A stretch of DNA of 64,000 nucleotides from an uncultured Allomuricauda sp. (GCF_947495325.1 NZ_CANLYK010000002.1:806001-870000), one strand, 5' to 3'. Shown: positions 16,857-25,575, counted from the first letter of the stretch. Numbers and translations are program-made. The notes: a model not told the origin generated them from the sequence alone.

Positions 16857-17546
16857 TTACGACAGATTTTCCTTGAAAACCGTTGGGGTAACGGCATTAT
16901 TTACGTTGAAATCACCTATTTTGGTTCTTCTTAGGGTAGATAAATGGGCGCCAGATTGCAGTGTTTTTCCGAAGTCATGTGCCAAAGAACGAATGTAGGT
17001 GCCTTTGCTACAAACCACCCTAAAATACACATTTGGCATGTTTACTTGGGTAATTTCAAATTCCAGGATTTCAATTTTCCTGGATTTTATTTCAATTTCC
17101 TTTCCTTCGCGTGCAAATTCGTACAGCCGTTTACCATCTTTTTTTAGGGCTGAAAAAATTGGTGGGACCTGGTCAATTTCACCCAAAAAGTGTTCTGTGG
17201 CTTGCTTAATGCCATCAAGGGTTATATGTTCTGTTGGGAAGGTCTGATCTACTTCAGTTTCCAGATCATAAGACGGTGTGGTTGTACCCAAGGTAAAAGT
17301 TCCGGTGTATTCTTTGACCTGCCCCTGAAGTTCGGGAATTTTCTTGGTGAATTTTCCGGTACAAATAATTAAAAGCCCGGTGGCTAGCGGATCCAAGGTG
17401 CCTGCATGCCCTATTTTGAATTTTTTTAGGCTGAATTTTTTCCGAATGGTCCATTTTAAGGCATTGACCGCCTGAAAAGAACTCCACTCCAGTGGTTTGT
17501 CAATCAATAAAATCTGACCATTTAAAAAGTCCTCTTTGGTTTTCAA
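16857..17546 (-). CDS. truB: tRNA pseudouridine(55) synthase
   Basis: Isomerises U55 to pseudouridine in the T-loop of tRNAs. The catalytic motif GHAGTLDPLATG is at residues 46-57 with nucleophile Asp52. LLIDKPLEWSSFQ near the N-terminus, the VKEYTG motif and VVCSKGTYIRSLAHDFG are all typical. The length of 229 aa matches Bacteroidota TruB, which lacks the extended C-terminal PUA region. It is downstream of uppP, DUF3098 and ftsX in the conserved Bacteroidota order. Confidence 0.95.
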   Translation of the reverse strand: MKTKEDFLNGQILLIDKPLEWSSFQAVNALKWTIRKKFSLKKFKIGHAGTLDPLATGLLIICTGKFTKKIPELQGQVKEYTGTFTLGTTTPSYDLETEVDQTFPTEHITLDGIKQATEHFLGEIDQVPPIFSALKKDGKRLYEFAREGKEIEIKSRKIEILEFEITQVNMPNVYFRVVCSKGTYIRSLAHDFGKTLQSGAHLSTLRRTKIGDFNVNNAVTPTVFKENLS

Positions 17547-17591
17547 GCCGGATTGAATTTTAAATTAATAGGGGTTACTTTCTGAAAGAAC

Positions 17592-18386
17592 TTATCCCCA
17601 AACACTCCAAGCAATGGCAATAAGACCTATAATCAAACAATAAATTGCAAAATACGTAAGCTTGCTTTGTTTTACCAACTTGATCATCCAAGTACAGGCC
17701 GCAATACCGGTAATAAAGGCGGCAATAAAACCAACACCCATGGCAATGGCTTGATCTCCAACAAAATTGATGTCGCCACTTAAGAGGTCTTTGGCCACTT
17801 TTCCGAATATCAAGGGAACCACCATTAAAAATGAGAAACGGGCAGATTTTGTTTTATCAACACCTAAAAGCACGGCTGCGGATATGGTAGCGCCACTTCG
17901 GGAAATTCCAGGTAATATGGCAACGGCTTGGGCCATTCCAATAACAAATGCACTGCGATAGGAAACTCCTTTTTCGGTTGTCTTGGCTAAATCTGCCAAG
18001 TACAAAAGAATTGCGGTAATGAGCAACATGATACCTACAATAATGATGGCTCCATCAAAAAAGACCTCTAGGAAATCCTGTAAAAAAAAGCCTATCAAAG
18101 CGGCGGGAATCATTGAAATAATGATCTTGAGCGAGAATTGCGTTTCTTCATTCCATTTAAATTGAAAAAGCCCTTTAAAAATTTCCGCAACATCTTTTCT
18201 AAAAACCAACAGGGTACTTAAGGCAGTTGCAAAATGTAGAATAACCGTAAATAAAAGACTTTCCTCAGGAAGTGAATCCGCACCTAGAATAGCTTTTCCC
18301 AATTCTAAATGTCCGCTGGATGATACTGGTAAAAACTCAGTCAGTCCTTGAATAATTCCAAGGATAATGGCGTCAATGATTTCCAA
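17592..18386 (-). CDS. uppP: Undecaprenyl-diphosphate phosphatase
   Basis: Inner-membrane enzyme (BacA/UppP) that recycles undecaprenyl diphosphate to the monophosphate carrier for peptidoglycan and other envelope polymers. It shows the two family signatures: IIQGLTEFLPVSSSGHLELG near the N-terminus and LPGISRSGATISAA around residue 155. The 264 residues form about eight membrane helices. The start is 1 base after the stop of the DUF3098 gene, implying coupled expression with ftsX. Confidence 0.95.
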   Translation of the reverse strand: MEIIDAIILGIIQGLTEFLPVSSSGHLELGKAILGADSLPEESLLFTVILHFATALSTLLVFRKDVAEIFKGLFQFKWNEETQFSLKIIISMIPAALIGFFLQDFLEVFFDGAIIIVGIMLLITAILLYLADLAKTTEKGVSYRSAFVIGMAQAVAILPGISRSGATISAAVLLGVDKTKSARFSFLMVVPLIFGKVAKDLLSGDINFVGDQAIAMGVGFIAAFITGIAACTWMIKLVKQSKLTYFAIYCLIIGLIAIAWSVWG

Positions 18387-18387
18387 A

Positions 18388-18651
18388 TTACTTTTTGTTT
18401 TTGTTAGGATTCAATAAAATGGCGTAGACCTGTATCCCCAAACCTATTAATATCAAGGTAGGAGCCAAGCGTATTCTTCTAAAATTGTAGATATCCGGAT
18501 TAAACACATTTGGGTCATCACTTCCACCACCACTCATTAAAATAAACCCCAAAGCAATAAAGGCGAGTCCAATAAAGAGAAACGTATAATTTCTTTTTTG
18601 AAAAATAAATTCCTTGCTCGGCTTTTGTATATTCTTATTTTTCTTACTCAT
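18388..18651 (-). CDS. DUF3098 small membrane protein
   Basis: An 87-aa protein with two transmembrane helices (about 24-41 and 62-80) separated by a polar loop (GGGSDDPNVFNPDIYNFRRI), the hallmark of DUF3098, a Bacteroidota family of unknown function. Its place between ftsX and uppP is conserved, which suggests a link to cell-envelope assembly or division. Confidence 0.85.
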   Translation of the reverse strand: MSKKNKNIQKPSKEFIFQKRNYTFLFIGLAFIALGFILMSGGGSDDPNVFNPDIYNFRRIRLAPTLILIGLGIQVYAILLNPNKNKK

Positions 18652-18660
18652 GTTGTAAAG

Positions 18661-19539
18661 TTAATAATAAAGGTCATCAGTTCTTAAATTCAGGAAACGC
18701 TGTGTTGCAATATGGGTGCTTGCCCATGAAATAACGACTCCAAGGCCAAAAATACCAACAAACAATGCGATTAGAACAACGAAATCCTTGAATAAATCCA
18801 ATTCCGGAAAATTGTTGTTAACGTAATATAATACAATGGCCAAAGCAATCAAGGCCAACGAGGCCCCAAACATTCCCAGTTTAATGTTTGTCCAAATAAA
18901 AGGTTTTCTAATAAAAACTTTAGTTGCGCCCACCATTTGCATGGTCTTTATGATAAAACGTTTGGAATAGATGGAAAGGCGAATGGAACTATTAATCAAC
19001 AGCACGGCGATAAAGGTGAAAATTGCACTTGCAATAAGAATCCATAGACTTATTTTACGCACGTTATTGGTAAGCAATGAAATCAAGGGTTTATCATAGC
19101 TCACTTCGTCCACATAAGTTTTGGCAGCGATGCTTTCAGCAATTTCTTCAATCTGTTCAGGAGAAACAAAGTCGGCCTTAAGATTCACATCAATTGCATT
19201 TTTTAATGGATTGTATCCCAGAAAATCTGTAAAATTTTCCCCGATATCTTCGCTATATTGCTCAGCTGCATCCTCTTTGGAAACATAATCGGCCGATTTT
19301 GTATAATCCGCCAGCGCCAAACTTTTCTGCAACTGGTCAATTTCCACAGGTTTTGCATTGTCCTTTAAAAAAACGGAAATGGTAATCTGCTCCTTAAAGT
19401 GATCCGCCAATTTTTTGGTGTTCAAAACAAGGAGCCCCAAAACCCCAAGCAGGAAAAGGACCAGAGCTATGCTCAAAACCACTGAAAAATAAGAGGAAAT
19501 CAGCTTTCTACGTTGATATCGTTCAATATATTGACTCAT
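18661..19539 (-). CDS. ftsX: Cell division protein FtsX
   Basis: A 292-aa permease-like subunit that, with the ATPase FtsE, activates peptidoglycan hydrolases at the septum. Topology is classic: a cytoplasmic N-terminus, TM1 at about 19-39, an extracellular domain (40-165, including ITISVFLKD), then three helices at the C-terminus (about 170-192, 220-242, 258-280). FtsE is not adjacent, as is common in this phylum. It is the first gene of the ftsX-DUF3098-uppP-truB unit. Confidence 0.93.
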   Translation of the reverse strand: MSQYIERYQRRKLISSYFSVVLSIALVLFLLGVLGLLVLNTKKLADHFKEQITISVFLKDNAKPVEIDQLQKSLALADYTKSADYVSKEDAAEQYSEDIGENFTDFLGYNPLKNAIDVNLKADFVSPEQIEEIAESIAAKTYVDEVSYDKPLISLLTNNVRKISLWILIASAIFTFIAVLLINSSIRLSIYSKRFIIKTMQMVGATKVFIRKPFIWTNIKLGMFGASLALIALAIVLYYVNNNFPELDLFKDFVVLIALFVGIFGLGVVISWASTHIATQRFLNLRTDDLYY

Positions 19540-19629
19540 ACAGCAAAATCAGTATGTAAAAATAGAAAAGTAAATCGTAATTAGGGGATTAAAGCTATTT
19601 TTGCAATTCGAAAAGTTAGACACTATAGG

Positions 19630-19710
19630 TGTCATTTTGAGCTCCAATGCTATTGGAACGAGAAATCTTTGGGTTTAATTTGAGACATCTCGACTATGCT
19701 CGATATGACA
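19630..19710. repeat. REP-like composite palindrome upstream of leuS
   Basis: An 81-base intergenic element. The ends are an imperfect inverted repeat, TGTCATTTTGAG (19630-19641) and CTCGATATGACA (19699-19710), with 10 of 12 positions pairing. It also contains a perfect hairpin TCCAAT-gct-ATTGGA (19643-19657) and the words GAGAAATCT and ACATCTCGACTATGCTCGA. This vocabulary is familiar from short dispersed intergenic repeats in Flavobacteriaceae. A related half-element is translated inside leuS at 20602-20640. Confidence 0.65.
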
Positions 19711-19729
19711 TTATAAATTGATTGGTACT

Positions 19730-22672
19730 ATGAACTACGATTTTCAAAAAATCGAGGAGAAATGGCAGAAGTATTGGAAGAAAAACGAAACCTTCAAGGC
19801 TTCAAACAATTCAGATAAACCAAAGTTCTATGCGCTTTCCATGTTTCCTTACCCCTCAGGGGCGGGATTGCACGTGGGGCATCCGCTTGGTTATATAGCT
19901 ACGGATATCTATGCCCGCTACAAAAAGCATAAAGGGTTTAATGTATTGCATCCAATGGGATACGATTCTTTTGGTCTGCCGGCCGAACAGTATGCCATCC
20001 AAACGGGACAACACCCTGCAATTACTACAGAAACCAATATAAAAAGGTATCGAGAGCAGTTGGACCAACTTGGTTTTTCATTCGACTGGAGTCGCGAAGT
20101 GCGAACCTCAGATCCCAAGTATTACAAATGGACGCAATGGGTTTTTATCCAATTGTTCAACTCATGGTATAATAAGGATACGGATAAGGCTGAATCTATT
20201 TCGGACTTGATTTCCATTTTTGAAAAAGAAGGAAATGCGGCAGTGCATGCGGCTTCTGATAGTGATACGCCAATTTTCAGTGCAGAAGATTGGACCAGTT
20301 TTTCGGAAAAAACCAAACAAGAGTTACTCCTAAAATATAGATTGACCTATTTGGCGGATACCGAAGTAAACTGGTGTCCCGCTTTGGGTACAGTTTTGGC
20401 CAACGATGAAATCGTGAACGGCGTTTCAGAACGCGGGGGACATCCCGTTATCCGTAAGAAAATGACGCAATGGAGCATGCGGATTACGGCCTATGCCCAA
20501 CGTTTGTTGGATGGGTTGGACACGATTGATTGGCCACAACCACTCAAAGATTCGCAAACCAATTGGATAGGTCGCTCCGAAGGAGCATCAGCAATTTTTA
20601 ATGTCATTTCGAGAGAGCACAGCGACGAGGAATCTCATCAAATAGAAGTCTTTACCACCCGCCCAGATACGATTTTCGGGGTAAGTTTTATGACCTTGGC
20701 ACCAGAACATGAGTTGGTGTCGCAAATTACCACCCCAGAACAGAAAGAAGCTGTAGAAGCTTATGTGGAAGCTACGGCAAAGCGCTCGGAGCGTGACCGA
20801 ATGGCCGATGTAAAAACCATATCGGGTGCCTTCACGGGTGCCTATGCGGAACATCCCTTTACCAAAGAACCCATTCCTATTTGGATTGGCGACTATGTGT
20901 TGGCAGGATATGGAACAGGGGCCGTAATGTCCGTTCCTTGTGGTGATCAACGCGACTACGATTTTGCAAAACACTTTAACATCCCTATTCCCAATATTTT
21001 TGAAGGGATAGATATTTCTGAAGAAGCATTTACCGATAAGGAGAAAACCATCATTGCCAATTCTGACTTTTTAGATGGGTTGCCCTATAAAAAAGCGGTG
21101 AAGCGCGCAATTTTTGAGTTGGAACAACTGGGTCAAGGAGAGGGTAAAATAAATTACCGTTTACGCGATGCCGTTTTTAGTCGCCAACGGTATTGGGGTG
21201 AACCCTTTCCGGTGTATTATGTGGATGGAATGCCACAAATGATTGCTGATGAGCATTTGCCATTGGAACTGACCGAAGTTGAAAAATACCTTCCTACGGA
21301 AACGGGCGAACCGCCTTTAGGAAATGCAACCGTTTGGGCTTGGGACACTCAACAATGTGCAGTGGTCAATAATCAATTGATCAATCACAAAACGGTGTTT
21401 CCTTTGGAATTGAACACCATGCCGGGTTGGGCAGGAAGTTCCCAGTACTTTAATAGGTATATGGATGCCCATAATGATGAAGCCATTTATTCCCAAGAAG
21501 CAATTGACTACTGGGAAGACGTGGATTTATATATAGGAGGTAGCGAACATGCCACAGGGCATTTGTTGTATTCCCGTTTTTGGCAGAAGTTTTTGTTTGA
21601 TAGAGGGATTGCCCCAAAAGATGAGTTTGCCAAAAAGTTGATCAATCAGGGAATGATTACGGGGACGAGTGCTTTTATTTATAGATGGTCACAAAAGCAT
21701 AACGGGAACCCAGTAATTGTATCAAAAGGAATAATTGACAAAGCAATTAAGGAAAGAGGGTTTCTTTATGATTACTCTGAGGATTTAGACATGATGTTTT
21801 CTGATTTGAAAACCATGGAATTGGGGGGAAGGAAAATTGCTGAAACTTCTTGGCATCAATTTACTCCAATCCATGCGGATGTTTCTTTAGTAAATTCTTC
21901 TGATGAATTGGATATAGAAGAGTTTAAAAAGTGGCAACCAGAATATAAAGATGCGGAGTTCATTCGTGAAGATGGGAAATATATTGTAGGCCGCGAAATC
22001 GAAAAAATGTCCAAATCCAAATACAATGTCGTCAACCCAGATGCCATTTGTGAGGAGTACGGGGCAGATTCCCTTCGCTTGTATGAAATGTTTTTGGGGC
22101 CTTTGGAGCAATCCAAACCTTGGAACACAGCAGGGATTACGGGCGTACATTCCTTCCTTAAAAAATTATGGAAGTTATATGGTGCTATTGATGAAGGTTC
22201 AGAGCCATCAGCAGAAAATTTAAAAACGCTGCACAAAACCATCAAAAAAGTGGAGGAGGATATTGAAAATTTCTCCTTCAATACTTCGGTATCCACTTTT
22301 ATGATCTGTGTAAATGAATTGACAGCCCAAAAATGTACCAGCAAGGCAATTTTAGAGCCATTGGCCATCTTGGTTTCGCCCTATGCTCCCCATATTTCCG
22401 AGGAGCTTTGGGAAAGGTTGGGACATTCAACATCTATTGCAGAAGCTCCGTTTCCAATATTTGAAGCTAAATATTTGGTAGAAAGTAGCAAAGAGTATCC
22501 CATTTCTTTTAACGGTAAAATGCGATTTACCATTGAACTTCCCTTAGATTTGGATAAAGATGCTATTGAGGTTGCCGTTATGGCCCATGAAAAAACCCAG
22601 GCACAACTACAGGGACGCACTCCCAAAAAGGTAATTGTGGTTCCCGGAAAGATTGTGAATATTGTTGGGTAG
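19730..22672 (+). CDS. leuS: Leucyl-tRNA synthetase
   Basis: Class Ia synthetase charging tRNA-Leu. The HIGH motif is HVGH (residues 48-51) and KMSKS is at 759-763; the CP1 editing domain lies between (TTRPDTIFG after about 309). ATG at 19730 is preferred over an in-frame TTG at 19718. At 980 aa it is long. Part of the excess is a loop at residues 292-304 encoded by a copy of the dispersed repeat TGTCATTTCGAG, and part is an apparent insert near residues 650-705 before the KMSKS region. Neither interrupts a catalytic motif, so the enzyme should be functional. Confidence 0.96.
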   Translation: MNYDFQKIEEKWQKYWKKNETFKASNNSDKPKFYALSMFPYPSGAGLHVGHPLGYIATDIYARYKKHKGFNVLHPMGYDSFGLPAEQYAIQTGQHPAITTETNIKRYREQLDQLGFSFDWSREVRTSDPKYYKWTQWVFIQLFNSWYNKDTDKAESISDLISIFEKEGNAAVHAASDSDTPIFSAEDWTSFSEKTKQELLLKYRLTYLADTEVNWCPALGTVLANDEIVNGVSERGGHPVIRKKMTQWSMRITAYAQRLLDGLDTIDWPQPLKDSQTNWIGRSEGASAIFNVISREHSDEESHQIEVFTTRPDTIFGVSFMTLAPEHELVSQITTPEQKEAVEAYVEATAKRSERDRMADVKTISGAFTGAYAEHPFTKEPIPIWIGDYVLAGYGTGAVMSVPCGDQRDYDFAKHFNIPIPNIFEGIDISEEAFTDKEKTIIANSDFLDGLPYKKAVKRAIFELEQLGQGEGKINYRLRDAVFSRQRYWGEPFPVYYVDGMPQMIADEHLPLELTEVEKYLPTETGEPPLGNATVWAWDTQQCAVVNNQLINHKTVFPLELNTMPGWAGSSQYFNRYMDAHNDEAIYSQEAIDYWEDVDLYIGGSEHATGHLLYSRFWQKFLFDRGIAPKDEFAKKLINQGMITGTSAFIYRWSQKHNGNPVIVSKGIIDKAIKERGFLYDYSEDLDMMFSDLKTMELGGRKIAETSWHQFTPIHADVSLVNSSDELDIEEFKKWQPEYKDAEFIREDGKYIVGREIEKMSKSKYNVVNPDAICEEYGADSLRLYEMFLGPLEQSKPWNTAGITGVHSFLKKLWKLYGAIDEGSEPSAENLKTLHKTIKKVEEDIENFSFNTSVSTFMICVNELTAQKCTSKAILEPLAILVSPYAPHISEELWERLGHSTSIAEAPFPIFEAKYLVESSKEYPISFNGKMRFTIELPLDLDKDAIEVAVMAHEKTQAQLQGRTPKKVIVVPGKIVNIVG
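20602..20640 (+). repeat. Dispersed-repeat copy translated within leuS
   Basis: Starts TGTCATTTCGAG, then contains GACGAGGAATCTCATCA, matching the layout of the intergenic element at 19630-19710 (TGTCATTTTGAG, then GAGAAATCT). It lies in frame and encodes residues 292-304 (VISREHSDEESHQ), immediately before the conserved EVFTTRPDTIFG of the editing domain. It looks like an in-frame repeat insertion tolerated in a surface loop. Confidence 0.6.
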
Positions 22673-22691
22673 CATCCTTAAATAAATCAAT

Positions 22692-22946
22692 ATGGAGTTA
22701 ATTGAAATAATAGGTCTTGTGGCAGCCACACTGACCACAAGCGCTTTTGTGCCACAAGTCTACAAAACTTGGAAGCATAAATCCACTAGGGACATTTCCT
22801 TTACCATGTATCTCGCATTCTTTGTAGGGACCATGCTTTGGTTGTATTATGGGATTCAACACCAAAGTTTGGCTATTATTTTGGCCAATGCCATAACGGG
22901 AATTCTGGTACTGTTCATGCTTTTTTTAAAACTTATATATAAATGA
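22692..22946 (+). CDS. SemiSWEET sugar transporter
   Basis: An 84-aa protein with three membrane helices forming a single PQ-loop triple-helix bundle, the bacterial half of eukaryotic SWEETs. Signatures visible are GLVAATLTTSAFVPQVYKTW with the PQ motif, then STRDISFTMY and LWLYYGI. SemiSWEETs work as homodimers for passive sugar movement. It follows leuS by 19 bases and may be co-transcribed. Confidence 0.88.
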   Translation: MELIEIIGLVAATLTTSAFVPQVYKTWKHKSTRDISFTMYLAFFVGTMLWLYYGIQHQSLAIILANAITGILVLFMLFLKLIYK

Positions 22947-22997
22947 ACCCTAAAAATAATAGGGCATAAAATTTATAATCACATATATATTTGGATA

Positions 22998-23021
22998 TAC
23001 CCCCTAAAAAAATAGGGGGTA
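22998..23021. terminator. Perfect hairpin between the SemiSWEET gene and ald
   Basis: Nine-bp arms TACCCCCTA (22998-23006) and TAGGGGGTA (23013-23021) around an A6 loop. A weaker CCCTA/TAGGG pair is found at about 22948-22964 and a lone CCCTA near 23053. It lacks a clean downstream T-run, so it could be a terminator for leuS-SemiSWEET or an operator for ald. Confidence 0.45.
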
Positions 23022-23097
23022 ATCGTCAAAAAAATGTATTTTTTATCATTTTACCCTATTTTTCATCGATATTATTTCGTAGTTTGTTTTTTTTGTA

Positions 23098-23112
23098 ACA
23101 CTTTTGAAGTGT
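23098..23112 (+). promoter_or_regulatory. Operator-like dyad upstream of ald
   Basis: A perfect inverted repeat ACACTT-ttg-AAGTGT ending 20 bases before the ald start codon. ald genes are often controlled by Lrp/AsnC regulators, and one is encoded at 25105-25575, so this is a candidate binding site. No experiment or comparison supports it here. Confidence 0.3.
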
Positions 23113-23132
23113 AAATCAAAAAAAGCAACAAA

Positions 23133-24233
23133 ATGATTGTAGGTATTCCAAAAGAAATCAAGAATAACGAAAGCCGAGTTGGAATGACTCCAGCTGGAGT
23201 TTTCGAATTGGTAAAGAATAACCATACCGTTTATGTGCAGTCTGGAGCAGGTGAAGGCAGCGGTTTTTTCAATCAGGATTATCAACAGGTTGGTGCAAGT
23301 ATTTTAGAGACAATAGATGAGGTATACGCTGCAAGCGACATGATTGTAAAAGTAAAGGAGCCCATCGAAACAGAATATCGATTGATTAAAGAGGGTCAGA
23401 TCGTATTTACCTATTTCCATTTTGCTTCCAGTGAAAGATTGACCAAAGCTATGGTTGATAGTAAATCGGTCTGTATTGCCTATGAAACGGTTGAGGATGC
23501 AGAAGGAACATTGCCTTTGCTAACACCAATGTCGGAAGTAGCTGGAAGAATGGCAATTCAACAAGGAGCAAAATATTTGGAGAAACCCGTAAAAGGTAGA
23601 GGAGTACTTTTAGGAGGTGTTCCTGGAGTGGCACCCGGCAGGGTTTTGGTATTGGGCGCAGGTACCGTAGGTATTCAAGCTGCTAAAATGGCAGCCGGAT
23701 TGGGTGCCCATGTAACCATACTGGATGTTAATATGAAACGATTGCGCTATGTCAATGATGTAATGCCCAGTCATGTAGTCACCGAATTTTCAAATGAATT
23801 TAATATCAGAAAGCATATAAAAACCCATGACCTTATTGTTGGAGGAGTGCTCTTAAAAGGAGCAAAAGCCCCGAACCTTATCACTAGGGATATGCTCAAA
23901 GAAATGCGCCCAGGAACCGTAATTGTGGATGTTGCGGTAGACCAGGGTGGTTGTATTGAAACAACAAAAGCCACAACCCATGAAGACCCAGTGTACATTA
24001 TAGATGATATTGTACACTATTGCGTAGCTAATATGCCTGGGGCAGTCCCTTACACATCTACGGTTGCCTTGACTAATGTAACACTGCCCTATGTATTAAA
24101 ATTAGCCAATATGGGATGGCAAAGTGCCTGTAATTTGGATAAAGCCCTTTCTAAAGGGCTTAACATTGTTGAAGGAGAAATTGTATATAAAGAAATTACA
24201 GAAGCCTTTAATTGGGAGCCTGTGTTTGCTTAA
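23133..24233 (+). CDS. ald: Alanine dehydrogenase
   Basis: NAD-dependent interconversion of L-alanine and pyruvate plus ammonia. The 366 aa match the family length. Catalytic residues expected from characterised enzymes are present: Lys75 (VKVKEP) and His96 (FTYFHFAS). The nucleotide fold is at VLVLGAGTVGIQAAKMA (about 170-186), followed by the closing helix motif NMPGAVPYTSTVALTNVTLPY. A strong terminator follows. The long leader contains two dyads that may be regulatory. Confidence 0.95.
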   Translation: MIVGIPKEIKNNESRVGMTPAGVFELVKNNHTVYVQSGAGEGSGFFNQDYQQVGASILETIDEVYAASDMIVKVKEPIETEYRLIKEGQIVFTYFHFASSERLTKAMVDSKSVCIAYETVEDAEGTLPLLTPMSEVAGRMAIQQGAKYLEKPVKGRGVLLGGVPGVAPGRVLVLGAGTVGIQAAKMAAGLGAHVTILDVNMKRLRYVNDVMPSHVVTEFSNEFNIRKHIKTHDLIVGGVLLKGAKAPNLITRDMLKEMRPGTVIVDVAVDQGGCIETTKATTHEDPVYIIDDIVHYCVANMPGAVPYTSTVALTNVTLPYVLKLANMGWQSACNLDKALSKGLNIVEGEIVYKEITEAFNWEPVFA

Positions 24234-24256
24234 CACGCATTTTGTCAGTAAAATAG

Positions 24257-24283
24257 CCCCGCCCAAAAATGGCGGGGTTTTTG
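24257..24283 (+). terminator. Rho-independent terminator of ald
   Basis: G+C-rich arms CCCCGCC (24257-24263) and GGCGGGG (24271-24277), a 7-base loop, and a T5 run directly after the right arm. Position 24 bases after the ald stop makes the assignment clear. Confidence 0.85.
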
Positions 24284-24357
24284 CTTTTCAAGGGGTATGA
24301 TATTTCTGTGTAAATGGGAATGTTTAGTATCTTTAAATAATTTCAAAAGCTAAAACT

Positions 24358-25053
24358 ATGATGACATATTATATATTAATTGGTGCCGTGGCCCTAATCA
24401 GCTGGGTTGTCAGCAGTCGATTAAAAAGTAAATTCAAAAAATATTCCAAGGTTCATCTTCGCAATGGCATGAGCGGAGCTGAAATTGCGCAAAAAATGCT
24501 GGATGATCATGGTATTAGGGATGTTAAAGTGATTTCCACAGCTGGAATGCTCACAGACCATTACAATCCTAAAAACAAAACTGTAAACTTGAGCGAAGGG
24601 GTGTATAGCCAACGCAATGCATCTGCAGCTGCGGTTGCTGCGCACGAAGTTGGTCATGCCGTGCAGCATGCCCAAGCCTATGAATGGCTGACCATGCGAT
24701 CTAAGTTGGTTCCTGTGGTTAGCGTTACGTCTGGAATGTCTACTTGGGTAGTTTTTGGTGGATTGATGTTAGGCGCCGCAGCGGGAGTTGGAATTGGCTA
24801 CTATATTGCCATTGCAGGTTTGGTGATGATGGGCTTTGCAACAATTTTTAGTTTTATCACTTTACCTGTGGAATATGATGCAAGTAACCGCGCATTGGCA
24901 TGGCTAAAGCAAAAAAACATGGTAAGTCAAGAGGAGTATGCCGGTGCTGAAGATGCCTTAAAATGGGCGGCCAGAACCTATTTGGTTGCGGCTTTGGGAG
25001 CCTTGGCTTCATTGGTGTATTGGGCTTTCCAAGTTTTTGGCGGAAGGGACTAA
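24358..25053 (+). CDS. Zinc metallopeptidase, YugP/Zn_peptidase_2 family
   Basis: A 231-aa membrane-bound putative protease. An N-terminal helix (3-21) is followed by the zinc site HEVGHAVQHA (His96, Glu97, His100) and three further helices (about 115-175 and 205-226). PVEYDASNRALAWL after the helices is conserved in the family and supplies a further acidic ligand. Substrates of the family are unknown. It is convergent with the Lrp/AsnC gene and ends at a shared terminator. Confidence 0.87.
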   Translation: MMTYYILIGAVALISWVVSSRLKSKFKKYSKVHLRNGMSGAEIAQKMLDDHGIRDVKVISTAGMLTDHYNPKNKTVNLSEGVYSQRNASAAAVAAHEVGHAVQHAQAYEWLTMRSKLVPVVSVTSGMSTWVVFGGLMLGAAAGVGIGYYIAIAGLVMMGFATIFSFITLPVEYDASNRALAWLKQKNMVSQEEYAGAEDALKWAARTYLVAALGALASLVYWAFQVFGGRD

Positions 25054-25073
25054 ATTTATTGGAACAAAATATG

Positions 25074-25107
25074 AGCCCGTTTGAAGCAATTCAAATGGGC
25101 TTTTTTA
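25074..25107. terminator. Terminator between the Zn-peptidase gene and asnC-type gene
   Basis: Twelve-base arms AGCCCGTTTGAA (25074-25085) and TTCAAATGGGCT (25090-25101) with one G-T pair and a GCAA tetraloop, followed by T6. It serves the plus-strand peptidase gene and overlaps the 3' end of the minus-strand regulator. Confidence 0.8.
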
Positions 25108-25575
25108 TATTGAAATCTGTCGGTCTATCTGCTGATTTAATGAAATAAAGGTTTCAGTTCTGGAAACCCCATCAATTTGTTGAATTTTTTTGTTCAATAC
25201 CATCATCAAATGTTCATTGTCCTTGCATAAAACCTTAATGAGGATAGACCAGTTTCCGGTTGTATAATGGCATTCCAGCACTTCAGGGATTTTTTCCAAA
25301 GCTTTGACCGCTTGAGGGTTGGCCATGGCCTTGTCCAGAAAAACACCAATGTAGGCCATTGTGGTATATCCCAAAACTTTGGGGTTGATGATGAATTTAG
25401 ATCCTGCAAGCAATCCAGATTTTTCCAATTTACGAAGTCGCTGGTGTATCGCGGCTCCAGAAATACCGATGTTTCGGGCAATTTCTAAAATGGGCCTACG
25501 GGCATCTTCCATCAAATATCTTAGTATTTTTTTATCAATACCATCAATTTTAACTGAACTGTTAGGAGTCTTCAT
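25105..25575 (-). CDS. Lrp/AsnC-family transcriptional regulator
   Basis: A 156-aa feast/famine regulator. The helix-turn-helix is in residues 12-60 (DGIDKKILRYLMEDARRPIL, then ISGAAIHQRLRKLEKSGLL) and the RAM ligand-binding domain in 65-150 (LGYTTMAYIGVFLD, then ECHYTTGNWSILIKVLCKD). Such regulators respond to amino acids. Flanking ald and saccharopine-dehydrogenase-like genes make amino-acid metabolism a likely target, by inference. Confidence 0.92.
   Translation of the reverse strand: MKTPNSSVKIDGIDKKILRYLMEDARRPILEIARNIGISGAAIHQRLRKLEKSGLLAGSKFIINPKVLGYTTMAYIGVFLDKAMANPQAVKALEKIPEVLECHYTTGNWSILIKVLCKDNEHLMMVLNKKIQQIDGVSRTETFISLNQQIDRQISI

Noticed and set aside
20588-20974. 128-aa ORF antisense to leuS
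   Set aside because: It lies inside the editing domain of an essential gene and has a shadow-frame composition; no motif is visible.
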